From Corynebacterium sp. NML98-0116 (GTDB lineage Bacteria; Actinomycetota; Actinomycetes; Mycobacteriales; Mycobacteriaceae): DNA of 64,000 nucleotides. How positions within the stretch are numbered: position 1 is the first letter of the stretch; each line of letters begins with the position of its first letter. The DNA is taken from NCBI RefSeq assembly GCF_001767255.1, contig NZ_CP017639.1:518875-582874 (forward strand), in the 5' to 3' direction. Below the pieces are notes generated by a model. The model had not been told where the DNA came from. It saw only the letters and a program-made list of their open reading frames with translations, and did no database searches. The translations under genes and the position numbers were made by a program. Shown here in pieces: positions 56,053 to 64,000 of the stretch.

Positions 56053-57032
56053 TACTCGGACGCCTCCGTGCTGCGGCGAGCTGCGATCTGCTCGATGAGT
56101 TCCGGCACCACGTCGAAGAGATCGCCAATGATGCCGAAGTCCGCGATATCGAACAGCGGAGCGTCCTCATCGTTGTTGATCGCGATGATGGTGTCGGCTG
56201 TCTGCATGCCCACGAGGTGCTGCACAGCGCCGGAAATACCGATGCCGATGTAGAGCTTCGGGCTGACCACGATGCCGGTCTGCCCAATCTGGGCGTCGTG
56301 GCTGATTTGGTCCTCGTCAGCAGCGGAGCGGGTCGCGCCGACTGCGGCGCCGAGCTCGTCGGCAAGCCCGCCCACGAGGTGCTCGAACATGTCCGCGTCG
56401 CCCAAAGCAACGCCTCCTGCAACCACGCGATCTGCGGTGAGCAGCTCCGGGCGCGTCGAGGTGCGCACCACCGGCGTCACCGAAGTCACCGTCGCGGCGC
56501 GCATCCCGGAGGCGGTGACATCCAACTCGTGGACCTCGGGCGTCGTCGCATCCGCGCGGCGATCGATCGCGCCGATGCGCACCGTAATAATTGGCGCCGA
56601 GTGGGTCGCTGCAGCGGTTGCGGTGTAGGCGCCGCCGTAGTTCTCGTGGTCCGTCACAATGCCCTGGTCGTCTCGGCGGACATCAATCGCGTCGGTGAGC
56701 AGGGCCTTGCCCTTGCGCACGGCCAGGCGCGACGCGACGTCGCGGCCGCGGACGGAGTGGGCGAGGATCACGGCTGCCGGGTCGGTGGCGTTGAACGCGG
56801 CCTCGGCGGCGTCGACAAGTGGGACTGCCTGCTGCTGCGCGTCAACGTTAGTGGTCAGCACCACGGCTGCGCCGAGCTCGCCGAGCGCTTCGGCGTGTGC
56901 TGGGTTGGTGGTCAGCACCACCGGGGTACCCAGAGGCGCGGCTGCGCCGATGAGTTCGGCGGCGGTGGAGTCGAGCTGGTCGTCGTGCGTCGCGTCGAGC
57001 ACGACCAAAACTGTGCGGGGAGAGGTTGCCAT
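56052..57032 (-). CDS. etfA: Electron transfer flavoprotein alpha subunit
   Basis: FixB/EtfA of 326 residues. The C-terminal FAD domain has GGVALGDADMF, GATRSAADE, IGQTGIVVSPKLYIGIGISGAVQHL and IAINNDEDAPLF, all family hallmarks. With EtfB it shuttles electrons from acyl-CoA-type dehydrogenases. It follows etfB by 23 bases and is coupled to the cytochrome b gene. Confidence 0.94.
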   Translation of the reverse strand: MATSPRTVLVVLDATHDDQLDSTAAELIGAAAPLGTPVVLTTNPAHAEALGELGAAVVLTTNVDAQQQAVPLVDAAEAAFNATDPAAVILAHSVRGRDVASRLAVRKGKALLTDAIDVRRDDQGIVTDHENYGGAYTATAAATHSAPIITVRIGAIDRRADATTPEVHELDVTASGMRAATVTSVTPVVRTSTRPELLTADRVVAGGVALGDADMFEHLVGGLADELGAAVGATRSAADEDQISHDAQIGQTGIVVSPKLYIGIGISGAVQHLVGMQTADTIIAINNDEDAPLFDIADFGIIGDLFDVVPELIEQIAARRSTEASE

Positions 57033-57055
57033 GTCAGTATCCTTCGTTCGGCGGG

Positions 57056-57835
57056 TTAGATGTAGTGCTTCTCTGCAAGGAAGTCGACCAGCTGGCCCAC
57101 AGCGTTCGGGCCGTAGTCAATGATCTCGCCGCGCTCACGCGCAGGACGCTTTTCGACGTCCACCATGATCGCCCGCGGCCGTGCGAAATCCTCCGCGTCG
57201 ACGCCGAGCTCCGCCAGCGTCAGCGTGTGCAGTTCCTTCTTCTTCGCCGCCATCAGACCCTTGAAGTTCGGGAAGCGGGCATCCGGGTACTCGTCCGAGA
57301 CCGCGACCAGCGCCGGGAGCTGCGCCTCCAGGGTGAGCGTGGCGTGATCGCTGACCTGCGTCGCAGTCACCATGTCGTTGTTGAGCGTGACCTCGGTCGC
57401 GTTGGCGATGGCGGGCCAGCCGAGCATCTCTGCGAGCAGTCCAGCCATGACGCCGCCACCGCCGTCAGAGGACGCGGTACCGAGCACAACCAGGTCGTAG
57501 TCCTTGTTGCGCAGTGCCGCCGCGAGCACTTCTGCCGTCAGCGTCACGTCCGCGCCGAGGAGCGCGTCGTCGGCAATGATGTAGGCATCATCCGCGCCCA
57601 TCGCGATGCCCTTGCGCACGCTGGCATGCGCTGTTTCTGGCCCTACCGTAATGAGGTCGACGATGGTTTCCTCGTCGCCGCGGGCCTCCTTGAGTCGCAT
57701 CGCGGCTTCGACGGCGCGTTCGCAGACCTCGTCAGCGACGACATCACCGGAGCGATCGGTCAGGCCGGTTTCCAGATTCAGGTCGCGGTCGCCGTACGTA
57801 TCCGGGACTTCCTTGAGCAACACTGCAATGTTCAC
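57056..57835 (-). CDS. etfB: Electron transfer flavoprotein beta subunit
   Basis: FixA/EtfB of 259 residues with the NIAVLLKEVPDTYGDR start, DLVVLGTASSDGGGGVMAGLLAEMLGWP and NFKGLMAAKKKEL. It is the first gene of etfB-etfA-cytb, with AAGGAG upstream of the ATG at 57835. Confidence 0.94.
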   Translation of the reverse strand: MNIAVLLKEVPDTYGDRDLNLETGLTDRSGDVVADEVCERAVEAAMRLKEARGDEETIVDLITVGPETAHASVRKGIAMGADDAYIIADDALLGADVTLTAEVLAAALRNKDYDLVVLGTASSDGGGGVMAGLLAEMLGWPAIANATEVTLNNDMVTATQVSDHATLTLEAQLPALVAVSDEYPDARFPNFKGLMAAKKKELHTLTLAELGVDAEDFARPRAIMVDVEKRPARERGEIIDYGPNAVGQLVDFLAEKHYI

Positions 57836-57894
57836 GAAACGCTCCTTCAGCGGTGGGGTGCTAAACGGTAGGCATTCTAGCGCACTGGCCTGGA

Positions 57895-58704
57895 CTAAAA
57901 GTCAAATCCCCCGAAGTCGAAGCCACCACCATCCCCAAAGAGGCCGCCGTCACCGAACAGGCCCTCGCCGCCGGCGTCGCCCATGTCGCCCATCTCCCCG
58001 GCATCGCCGATGTCTCCAGCATCTCCCATATCGCCGAAGTCGCCTGCGCCGGCGTCCCCGAAGTCACCCGCTGCGAAGGCCTCTGGCGATGGCGTGCCGG
58101 CCATACCTGCGAACATCGCGGAGTAGAACATCATCGAACTTGCAGCCCACATGCCAGTCATCATCGCTGGCGCCCACCAGGCGGTGGAGTACCAGCCGGC
58201 CGGTACTGGGCGGCCGGCGACAACGCCGCCAGGGTAGTAGTTCGGGGTGCGCTCAGAAGCGTACGGGGATGCGGTGACGGTGGTGCCGTCTTCCTGGCGG
58301 ATCGTTCGCTCCTCGGTCACCCGGCCCGCGCTACGCTGGCCTTCCAGTTCCGGAAGCTCTGGGCCCGCGGGCATGCCCATGATTTCGCGTGCTGCGTTGA
58401 CATAGTGCAGCCCCTCCAGGGCAGATTCGCGAGCGAGCATGGCCTGCTTCGGTGTGGTCGCCTGGCCCAGCGCGCCACTTGCTGCGTTGTAGCGTTCAGA
58501 GGCGTCGGCCATCGCCTGGGTCGAAGCAGCGTCGGTACCGGAGATAGTAAGGACTTGGGAGCCAAGTCGCTCTGTCCAGCGGCGTGCGTCCGCAATCGCG
58601 TCCTCGAGCTGGAGCTGTTCGCGCTGGTTGGTCGCGCCATTCTGGCGACTCTTTATCAGGTACACCGCGGCGCCAACGATAGCGAGGATCAAAATGAGGT
58701 TCAT
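57895..58704 (-). CDS. Membrane-anchored protein with Gly-Asp repeat tail
   Basis: A 269-residue protein. One N-terminal membrane helix (residues 1-18) is followed by a helical region (about 25-110) and a Trp/Met-rich stretch (about 165-195). The tail is made almost wholly of GD(M/F/A)GD-type repeats ending FDFGGFDF. It resembles actinobacterial DUF1542-like hypotheticals. Function unknown. The tail may bind cations or be intrinsically disordered. Confidence 0.7.
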   Translation of the reverse strand: MNLILILAIVGAAVYLIKSRQNGATNQREQLQLEDAIADARRWTERLGSQVLTISGTDAASTQAMADASERYNAASGALGQATTPKQAMLARESALEGLHYVNAAREIMGMPAGPELPELEGQRSAGRVTEERTIRQEDGTTVTASPYASERTPNYYPGGVVAGRPVPAGWYSTAWWAPAMMTGMWAASSMMFYSAMFAGMAGTPSPEAFAAGDFGDAGAGDFGDMGDAGDIGDAGEMGDMGDAGGEGLFGDGGLFGDGGGFDFGGFDF

Positions 58705-58856
58705 AGTGAGGGAAAGCTCCTTCGGGATCGGCCACAAATTATCAGTACTTACAACGTGCAACGCACGTGGTTGGGAGAAAGTTCCACGCTAAGCGGGTGG
58801 TTTTGTCTCAAAGTCGGCGGTGGGTTACACTTGCGCCCATCACCTTTTGGTGAAGT

Positions 58857-58931
58857 GGGAATGTCGTATAGTGGCTAATACCTCAGCCTTCCAAGCTGAA
58901 GACGCGGGTTCGATTCCCGTCATTCCCTCCA
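58857..58931 (+). tRNA. tRNA-Gly (UCC)
   Basis: Acceptor GGGAATG pairs with CATTCCC. The anticodon loop CTTCCAA gives TCC, between TCAGC and GCTGA. The T arm GGTTCGATTCC is present. CCA is encoded. Confidence 0.95.
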
Positions 58932-58948
58932 AATGATAAAAGCGGAAG

Positions 58949-58983
58949 ACGCGGTTGCACGAGATGTGTAGCCGCGTTTTTGT
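58949..58983 (+). terminator. Terminator after tRNA-Gly
   Basis: ACGCGG pairs with CCGCGT around a loop, followed by TTTTTG. Confidence 0.7.
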
Positions 58984-59081
58984 TTCTGTGAATATAGCCC
59001 AAAAGTAGTGTTGAACTGTCGATTTGCGTATTGCTCTGGGGCATGGTTATAGTTGCCAACGTCGCAATGAGCAATCATTCG

Positions 59082-59155
59082 CGGGGCGTGGCGCAGTTTG
59101 GTAGCGCACCTGCTTTGGGAGCAGGGGGTCGCAGGTTCAAATCCTGTCGCCCCGA
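59082..59155 (+). tRNA. tRNA-Pro (UGG)
   Basis: Acceptor CGGGGCG pairs with CGCCCCG. The anticodon loop TTTGGGA gives TGG, between CCTGC and GCAGG. No encoded CCA. Confidence 0.95.
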
Positions 59156-59161
59156 CATCAA

Positions 59162-59190
59162 CAAGCCCGCTAGAAATAGCGGGCTTGTTT
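59162..59190 (+). terminator. Terminator after tRNA-Pro
   Basis: AAGCCCGCTA pairs with TAGCGGGCTT across a GAAA loop, followed by GTTT. Confidence 0.88.
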
Positions 59191-59232
59191 ACATATCCGT
59201 ACAATTTACCCGATTAATTACAGGAGTAATCC

Positions 59233-60585
59233 GTGAAGACTTCCGTCGACAAGCTCAGTGAGACTCGTGTCAAGTTGGACGTCAGCGTTCCTTTCGATGA
59301 GCTCGGCAAGGAAATCGACCAGGCGTACAAGTCAATTGCGCAGCAGGTCAACATTCCTGGCTTCCGTCGCGGTAAGGCTCCTCGCCAGCTGATCGACGCC
59401 CGCTTCGGCCGTGGCCCGATCCTGGAGCAGGTTGTCAACGACATGCTGCCAACCCGCTACGAGAAGGCTGTCCTGGAAAATGGCCTGAACCCGATCGGTC
59501 AGCCAGAGATCAACATCACCAAGATCGAGGACAACGACGTCGTCGAGTTCACCGCTGAGGTCGACGTTCGCCCAGAGATTACTGTCCCTGACTTCTCCAA
59601 GATTGACGTCACTGTTCCGGCCCTCGAGGTCAGCGACGAGGACGTCGACAAGGAGATCGACCAGCTCCGCGAGCGCTTCGGCGAGCTCAAGGACACCAAG
59701 CGCAAGATGAAGACCGACGACTTCGCAGTCATCGACCTGCACGCTGAGGTTGACGGCGAGAAGGTCGAGGAGGCTTCCACTGAGGGCCTGACCTACCAGA
59801 TCGGCTCGGACGACCTGATCAAGGGCCTCGACACCGCGCTGCGCGGCATGAAGACCGGCGAGGACAACGAGTTCACAGCGACGATCGAGTTCGGCGAGCA
59901 CAAGGGCAAGGAAGCCACCATCAAGGTACACGTCCAGCAGTCGAAGGAGCGCAAGCTTCCTGACTTTGACGACGAGTTCGCTCAGATGGCCTCCGAGTTC
60001 GACACCGCTGAGGAGCTGCGTGAATCCACCAAGGAGCAGCTCGCTGAGGACAAGAAGACCCAGCAGGCAGCTGACATCCGCGACGAGGTACTGAAGGCAG
60101 CGCTCGAGGAGACCAAGTTCGAGCTTCCGAAGTCCATCGTCGAGGAGCAGGAGCACAACATGCTCCACCAGATGCTCGGCCAGCTGGCACACGACGAGGC
60201 TGCTGTCGCACAGTTCCTCGAGGCACAGGGCATGACCCGCGAGGAGTTCGACAAGAAGAACCACGAGCAGGCTGAGTCCGCTGTCCGTACCCAGCTGTTC
60301 CTGGACGCTGTTGCTGACCAGGAGGAGCCTGAGGTTTCCCAGCAGGAGATGACCGACCACATCCTGTTCACCGCGCAGTCCTACGGCATGGACCCGAACC
60401 AGTTCGTGGCGCAGCTGCAGCAGGCAGGCCAGATCGGTAACCTCTTCGCAGACGTCCGCCGTGGCAAGGCACTCGCTACCGCGATCTGCCGCGTGTCCGT
60501 GAAGGACGACAAGGGCGAGACCGTCGACCCGAACGATTACTTCGGTGAGGTTGAAGAGGAAGAAGCAGAGGCTTCCGAAGACTAA
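59233..60585 (+). CDS. tig: Trigger factor
   Basis: Ribosome-associated chaperone and prolyl isomerase of 450 residues. The ribosome-binding signature [10 protein letters not shown] is at about residues 44-53. The FKBP-type PPIase domain follows (about 160-245), then the helical chaperone domain. The C-terminus is acidic ([10 protein letters not shown]). GTG start at 59233. The order tig-clpP1-clpP2 is standard in this order of bacteria. Confidence 0.97.
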   Translation: MKTSVDKLSETRVKLDVSVPFDELGKEIDQAYKSIAQQVNIPGFRRGKAPRQLIDARFGRGPILEQVVNDMLPTRYEKAVLENGLNPIGQPEINITKIEDNDVVEFTAEVDVRPEITVPDFSKIDVTVPALEVSDEDVDKEIDQLRERFGELKDTKRKMKTDDFAVIDLHAEVDGEKVEEASTEGLTYQIGSDDLIKGLDTALRGMKTGEDNEFTATIEFGEHKGKEATIKVHVQQSKERKLPDFDDEFAQMASEFDTAEELRESTKEQLAEDKKTQQAADIRDEVLKAALEETKFELPKSIVEEQEHNMLHQMLGQLAHDEAAVAQFLEAQGMTREEFDKKNHEQAESAVRTQLFLDAVADQEEPEVSQQEMTDHILFTAQSYGMDPNQFVAQLQQAGQIGNLFADVRRGKALATAICRVSVKDDKGETVDPNDYFGEVEEEEAEASED

Positions 60586-60595
60586 ATCTTGAGTT

Positions 60596-60643
60596 GAAAC
60601 GCCCCGGCGATGCGCACGCGTTGCGCCTACGCCGGGGCGTTTC
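60596..60643 (+). terminator. Strong terminator after tig
   Basis: A 14-bp perfect stem (GAAACGCCCCGGCG / CGCCGGGGCGTTTC) encloses a 20-base loop with its own GCGCA/TGCGC pairing. Confidence 0.88.
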
Positions 60644-60671
60644 GCCATTCACTACGGGTTCACAACGTACG

Positions 60672-60689
60672 TGTACGCCATCAGCGAAC
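60672..60689 (+). promoter_or_regulatory. ClgR-like box upstream of clpP1P2
   Basis: TGTACGCCATCAGCGAAC matches the C. glutamicum ClgR consensus that I recall (WNNWCGCYNANRGCGWWS) at all but one position. It lies 88 bases upstream of clpP1. ClgR activates clpP1P2 and clpC there under proteolytic stress. Confidence 0.65.
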
Positions 60690-60776
60690 AACCCCGTGCA
60701 AAGTGGACTATCGGAGTAGGGTGGTGGCATTGTTGACGCTACATAAAAGAGTTTGAACCACGAAGGAGCCATTTTT

Positions 60777-61358
60777 ATGACATCCCCATCGCAGGGCATG
60801 AACTTGGGTGATTCTGTCTATGAGCGCCTGCTGCGCGAGCGCATTATTTTCTTGGGCCAGCAGGTTGACGACGAAATTGCGAACAAGCTGTGCGCGCAGA
60901 TCTTGCTGCTGTCCGCGGAGGATCCAACTCGCGACATTTCGCTGTACATTAACTCCCCGGGTGGTTCCGTGACTGCCGGCATGGCGATTTATGACACGAT
61001 GAAGTACTCGCCGTGCGATATTGCTACGTACGGCATGGGCTTGGCGGCGTCGATGGGGCAGTTCCTGCTTTCCGGCGGCACGAAGGGCAAGCGTTACGCG
61101 CTTCCGCACGCTCGGATTATGATGCACCAGCCGTCCGCAGGCGTTGGCGGTACTGCTGCCGACATTGCTATTCAGGCTGAGCAGTTCGCAGCGACGAAGC
61201 GCGAGATGGCCCAGCTTATCGCTGAGCATACCGGCCAGACTTTCGAGCAGATTACGAAGGATTCCGACCGTGACCGTTGGTTCACGGCCCAAGAGGCGAT
61301 GGAGTACGGCATCGTGGACCACGTTATCGAGAGCGCTCAGGGCTCGATCAGCAACTAA
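60777..61358 (+). CDS. clpP1: ATP-dependent Clp protease proteolytic subunit 1
   Basis: Serine protease of 193 residues. The catalytic Ser is in [14 protein letters not shown], His in [11 protein letters not shown] and Asp in KDSDRDRW. The ATG at 60777 has AAGGAG 8 bases upstream. It forms a mixed complex with ClpP2 and is fed by ClpC and ClpX. Confidence 0.96.
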   Translation: MTSPSQGMNLGDSVYERLLRERIIFLGQQVDDEIANKLCAQILLLSAEDPTRDISLYINSPGGSVTAGMAIYDTMKYSPCDIATYGMGLAASMGQFLLSGGTKGKRYALPHARIMMHQPSAGVGGTAADIAIQAEQFAATKREMAQLIAEHTGQTFEQITKDSDRDRWFTAQEAMEYGIVDHVIESAQGSISN

Positions 61359-61378
61359 GTAGACAGGAGAATTTACGT

Positions 61379-61999
61379 ATGTCTTTCCAAATGCCTTCCT
61401 CCCGCTACGTGCTGCCACAGTTCTTGGAGGAGACTTCCTTCGGCACGAAGCAGATCGACCCATACGGCAAGCTTTTCGAGGAGCGCATCGTCTTCCTGGG
61501 CACCCAGGTCGATGACACTTCCGCGAATGACATCATGGCGCAGCTGCTGGTGCTGGAGTCTCAGGACCCGGACCGCGACATCACGATGTACATCAACTCC
61601 CCGGGTGGCTCGTTTACCGCGCTGATGGCGATTTACGACACGATGCAGTACGTCCGCCCGGACGTGCAAACGGTGTGCCTCGGCCAGGCTGCGTCCGCTG
61701 CGGCGGTCATCCTTGCCGCTGGTGCGCCGGGGAAGCGCGCTGCGCTGCCGAACTCGCGGGTGCTGATCCACCAGCCCGCGACGCAGGGTACCCAGGGCCA
61801 GGTTTCTGACCTCGAGATCCAGGCCAATGAGATCGAACGCATGCGCCGCCTGATGGAGGACACACTCGCGCACCACACCGGTCGCACTGCGGAGCAGGTC
61901 CGCATCGATACGGATCGCGATAAGATCCTTACCGCGCAGGAAGCTGTCGAGTACGGCATCATCGACCAGGTCTTTGATTACCGCAAGCTGAACGGCTAA
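61379..61999 (+). CDS. clpP2: ATP-dependent Clp protease proteolytic subunit 2
   Basis: A 206-residue partner of ClpP1. Ser is in [13 protein letters not shown], His in [12 protein letters not shown] and Asp in DTDRDKIL. The ATG at 61379 follows AGGAGA, 20 bases after the clpP1 stop. Confidence 0.96.
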   Translation: MSFQMPSSRYVLPQFLEETSFGTKQIDPYGKLFEERIVFLGTQVDDTSANDIMAQLLVLESQDPDRDITMYINSPGGSFTALMAIYDTMQYVRPDVQTVCLGQAASAAAVILAAGAPGKRAALPNSRVLIHQPATQGTQGQVSDLEIQANEIERMRRLMEDTLAHHTGRTAEQVRIDTDRDKILTAQEAVEYGIIDQVFDYRKLNG

Positions 62000-62015
62000 C
62001 TTCTGATCGCTTTTC

Positions 62016-62050
62016 GACGCCACCAAGGGTAACCGGGTGGCGTCTTTTTG
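62016..62050 (+). terminator. Terminator after clpP2
   Basis: GACGCCACC pairs with GGTGGCGTC around an 11-base loop, followed by TTTTTG. Confidence 0.85.
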
Positions 62051-62156
62051 TGTGCTTGACCAAGCGTGAATAAAAGGGCGCGAATAGACAGACCGTGCGG
62101 TACATTCTTCACACATCTGCGAAAACACGACACGTGAAGATAAAGGAAAGAGCGCG

Positions 62157-63485
62157 GTGGATATCAGAACTTCCATTAACACTCGGCCGATGAGTCCGTA
62201 CCAGTGGCTGATCATTGCCGTCATTACCTATTTGAACGCCCTTGACGGCTATGATCTCGTCGCAACCGCATTTGCGGCGCCGCACCTGGCGGAGGAGTTC
62301 GCGATCGGCTCGTCCCTGCTGGGTTGGGTGCTGTCGGCAGCGCTGCTCGGCGTTGGTGTCGGCGCGGCGGTCTTCGGGCCGGCGGGGGATCGATGGGGGC
62401 GTCGAAACGTGATTCTTGTGGCGCTGCTGATTGATACCGTGGGCCTGCTCCTGTCGGGCTTCGCGGGGAGTACCGCGGCGTTTATCGCGTGGCGCTTCGT
62501 CACTGGTGTGGGCGTGGGCGGCGTGCTCGCGTGCGTGACCGTGCTGGTCAGTGAGTATTCTAACGACCGGTTCCGTGGGCTGGCGATGGCGGTCTACGCG
62601 TCGGGGTACGGCGTTGGCGCGACGCTGTGCGGCGTGCTGGCGTCCAAGGTTGTGGAGAGCCACGGCTGGCACTCGATCTTCTTCGTGGGCGCGGCTCTGT
62701 CTGCCGTGGCGCTGGTGCTTGCAACGGCGTTGCTGCCGGAGTCGGTGGACGTGCTCGCGAGTCGCGGGGATGCTGCGCGCGTTGAGCGTATCGCACGCCG
62801 CATTGGGCACGGGGGAGCAGTGGTTCCGGCCCAGACGAGCGCCCCGGCTTCCGCCTCGGGCGCACTGCGCGCAATCGTCTCCCCAGTATGGCTGTCGACG
62901 ACTGTACGGATCTGGATTGCATTCTCGCTGATCAGCTTTGGTTTTGCCTTTGCTAATTCCTGGACGCCCAAGTTGCTCAACGAACTGGGACTGTCCGCGC
63001 AGCAGGGTATTTTCGGCGGCATCATGATCGCGTTCGGCGGCACGATCGGCTCGCTGATCTTCGGAGTGATTACCACGCGTGTTGACGCCCGCGTGCTGCT
63101 CATCGCCTTCGCCATCGGTGGCGCGGGCGCGTTGGTGGCCTTCATCTTCTCCGCGGGCGCGTCGTTCGTGGCGTTCCCGCTGGGCGTACTGGTTGGTATG
63201 TTGCTGAACGCGTGCGTTACTGGCATGTACACCGTGACTCCGGCGTCCTACCCGACGCACTTGCGGGCGACCGGCGTTGGAGTGGCGTTGGCTGTAGGGC
63301 GAGTTGGTTCGGTCTGCGGACCACTGCTCATCGGCTACCTCGCCGAGGCCGGGCTGGGGCCACGTGGACTCTACATCGTTGCAGCAGGCGTGTTCGTGTT
63401 GAGCGCGGTCGCCCTGGTAGGACTGCGTGCGCCGTCCGCGAAGCCGGTCGTCGTCAAGAAGCCAGCGGAGGTGCTGCAGGCTTAA
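62157..63485 (+). CDS. MFS transporter, aromatic acid:H+ symporter type (BenK/PcaK-like)
   Basis: A 442-residue protein with 12 helices. The AAHS signature LDGYDLVATAFAAP in helix 1 carries the key Asp, and the loop GPAGDRWGRRNVI follows helix 2. It probably imports benzoate-like acids; the gene after clpP2 in C. glutamicum is benK as I recall. No catabolic genes are visible here, so the substrate is inferred. GTG start with AAGGAAAG upstream. Confidence 0.85.
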   Translation: MDIRTSINTRPMSPYQWLIIAVITYLNALDGYDLVATAFAAPHLAEEFAIGSSLLGWVLSAALLGVGVGAAVFGPAGDRWGRRNVILVALLIDTVGLLLSGFAGSTAAFIAWRFVTGVGVGGVLACVTVLVSEYSNDRFRGLAMAVYASGYGVGATLCGVLASKVVESHGWHSIFFVGAALSAVALVLATALLPESVDVLASRGDAARVERIARRIGHGGAVVPAQTSAPASASGALRAIVSPVWLSTTVRIWIAFSLISFGFAFANSWTPKLLNELGLSAQQGIFGGIMIAFGGTIGSLIFGVITTRVDARVLLIAFAIGGAGALVAFIFSAGASFVAFPLGVLVGMLLNACVTGMYTVTPASYPTHLRATGVGVALAVGRVGSVCGPLLIGYLAEAGLGPRGLYIVAAGVFVLSAVALVGLRAPSAKPVVVKKPAEVLQA

Positions 63486-64000
63486 GGGCAGTACGGGACC
63501 GCGTCGCGCACCGCGGCCGGTGCGGAGGTGAAGTCCTTACGGTCCCAGCAGGCGTTGCCTTCGTGCTCGCCGACGGGGTCAACGGATGCCCAAGAGTTGC
63601 CGTTGGAAGCCCAGAAGTACTCCTGGCCGTTCGGCATCACGGTGCGGGCCCAGTCGCCGTCGCAGAAGGTGCTGTATTCGTCGCTCGCTGACTGCTGGCC
63701 CTGCTTCGGCCACGCGCACGTCGCGCCGTTCTGTGGGGCGGGCTCGGCAGGCTGTACCGGCGCGGGCTCGTCGCTGTCATCATCGCTAGAGGAGGCAGAA
63801 GAGCTCGACTTTTTCGAAGAACTCGAGGAGCTAGACGAGCTTGAGCTCTTCTTCGACGTGCTCGTCGATGTCTTCGTCGAGGTGGACGTCTCGGTCTCGG
63901 TCGCGTCCTCGTCATCATCGTCGGGCGCCGGGCTTGTCGACGTCTCCTTCGCCGGGAACGAGATCTCAGGCTCCGCCAAACGATCCTCCGGCGACGAGTT
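63482..64000 (-). CDS. Ser-rich surface or secreted protein (partial, C-terminal part)
   Basis: The frame is open to the right edge. The visible 172 residues contain an acidic Asp/Glu/Thr stretch, then a run of more than 20 Ser with Lys, and a C-terminal domain of about 80 residues. That domain has four Cys, suggesting two disulfides (TCAWPK, STFCDGDW, NACWDRK, VPYCP). The Ser/Asp linker suits a wall-spanning spacer. The start lies outside the window; the in-frame TTG at 63979 is an unlikely start. Stop overlaps the MFS stop by 4 bases. Confidence 0.65.
   Translation of the reverse strand, partial: NSSPEDRLAEPEISFPAKETSTSPAPDDDDEDATETETSTSTKTSTSTSKKSSSSSSSSSSSKKSSSSASSSDDDSDEPAPVQPAEPAPQNGATCAWPKQGQQSASDEYSTFCDGDWARTVMPNGQEYFWASNGNSWASVDPVGEHEGNACWDRKDFTSAPAAVRDAVPYCP

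Overview
The window looks like a chromosomal segment of a Corynebacterium (order Mycobacteriales) with fairly high GC content. Lineage markers are a CmrA-type mycolate-ketone reductase next to oligoribonuclease, a mycothiol-associated Rv2466c-like DsbA protein next to pepN, actinobacterial DUF2017/DUF3817/DUF3618 proteins, paired clpP1-clpP2 behind trigger factor, and frequent GTG starts. Two long blocks keep the order I recall from Mycobacterium tuberculosis (roughly Rv1329c-Rv1343c and Rv2478c-Rv2460c) and from C. glutamicum (nrdHIE-gntR1-nrdF-ctaD-serB). This comparison is from memory and was not computed.

Region by region. 0-6.2 kb holds a large secreted protein with three trypsin-like modules and bacterial Ig-like repeats, followed by the carotenoid genes crtI and crtB. 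6.2-15.7 kb holds class Ib ribonucleotide reductase (nrdHIE behind two NrdR-like boxes, and nrdF), a GntR1-like regulator, aa3 oxidase subunit I, serB and a PTH2-like protein. 15.7-24.7 kb is a housekeeping block: dinG, pncB, clpS, DUF2017, rhomboid protease, murI, metallo-hydrolase, rph, rdgB and two small membrane proteins. 24.7-25.8 kb is gene-poor: a palindromic repeat array, tRNA-Leu, and a 535-bp transposase-less mobile element with perfect ends and an 8-bp target duplication. 25.8-31.3 kb holds bcp, pncA, tRNA-Lys, an L,D-transpeptidase and tRNA-His. Between the last two lies a junk-rich accessory patch with a headless toxin-like domain, orphan genes and an IS256-family transposase fragment.

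31.3-34.6 kb is one leftward string: a Panacea/Doc-like toxin-antitoxin pair, a membrane protein, a winged-helix protein, cmrA and orn. 35-40.7 kb is a nucleoside/deoxyribose catabolic cluster (purine nucleoside phosphorylase, MFS transporter, deoC, a PGM2-type phosphomutase, a SorC/DeoR regulator). 40.8-41.9 kb contains an IS3-like transposase remnant with a possible -1 frameshift site and a second, larger palindromic repeat array. 42-64 kb is mostly core: CopD-CtaG fusion, a second SSB, ettA, thioesterase, truncated hemoglobin, MscS, a GntR/UTRA regulator, pepN, the DsbA-like protein, rpiB, an aldo/keto reductase, etfBA with a membrane cytochrome b, tRNA-Gly, tRNA-Pro, tig, clpP1P2 behind a ClgR-like box, an aromatic-acid-type MFS transporter and a partial Ser-rich surface protein.

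The least explained features are the inverted-repeat family built on TGTCCGC-N3-GCGGACA (arrays at 24.8-25.0 and 41.4-41.9 kb, single copies at 10.40 and 15.55 kb), the non-autonomous mobile element at 25.2-25.8 kb, and the toxin-like orphan patch at 29.1-30.9 kb.
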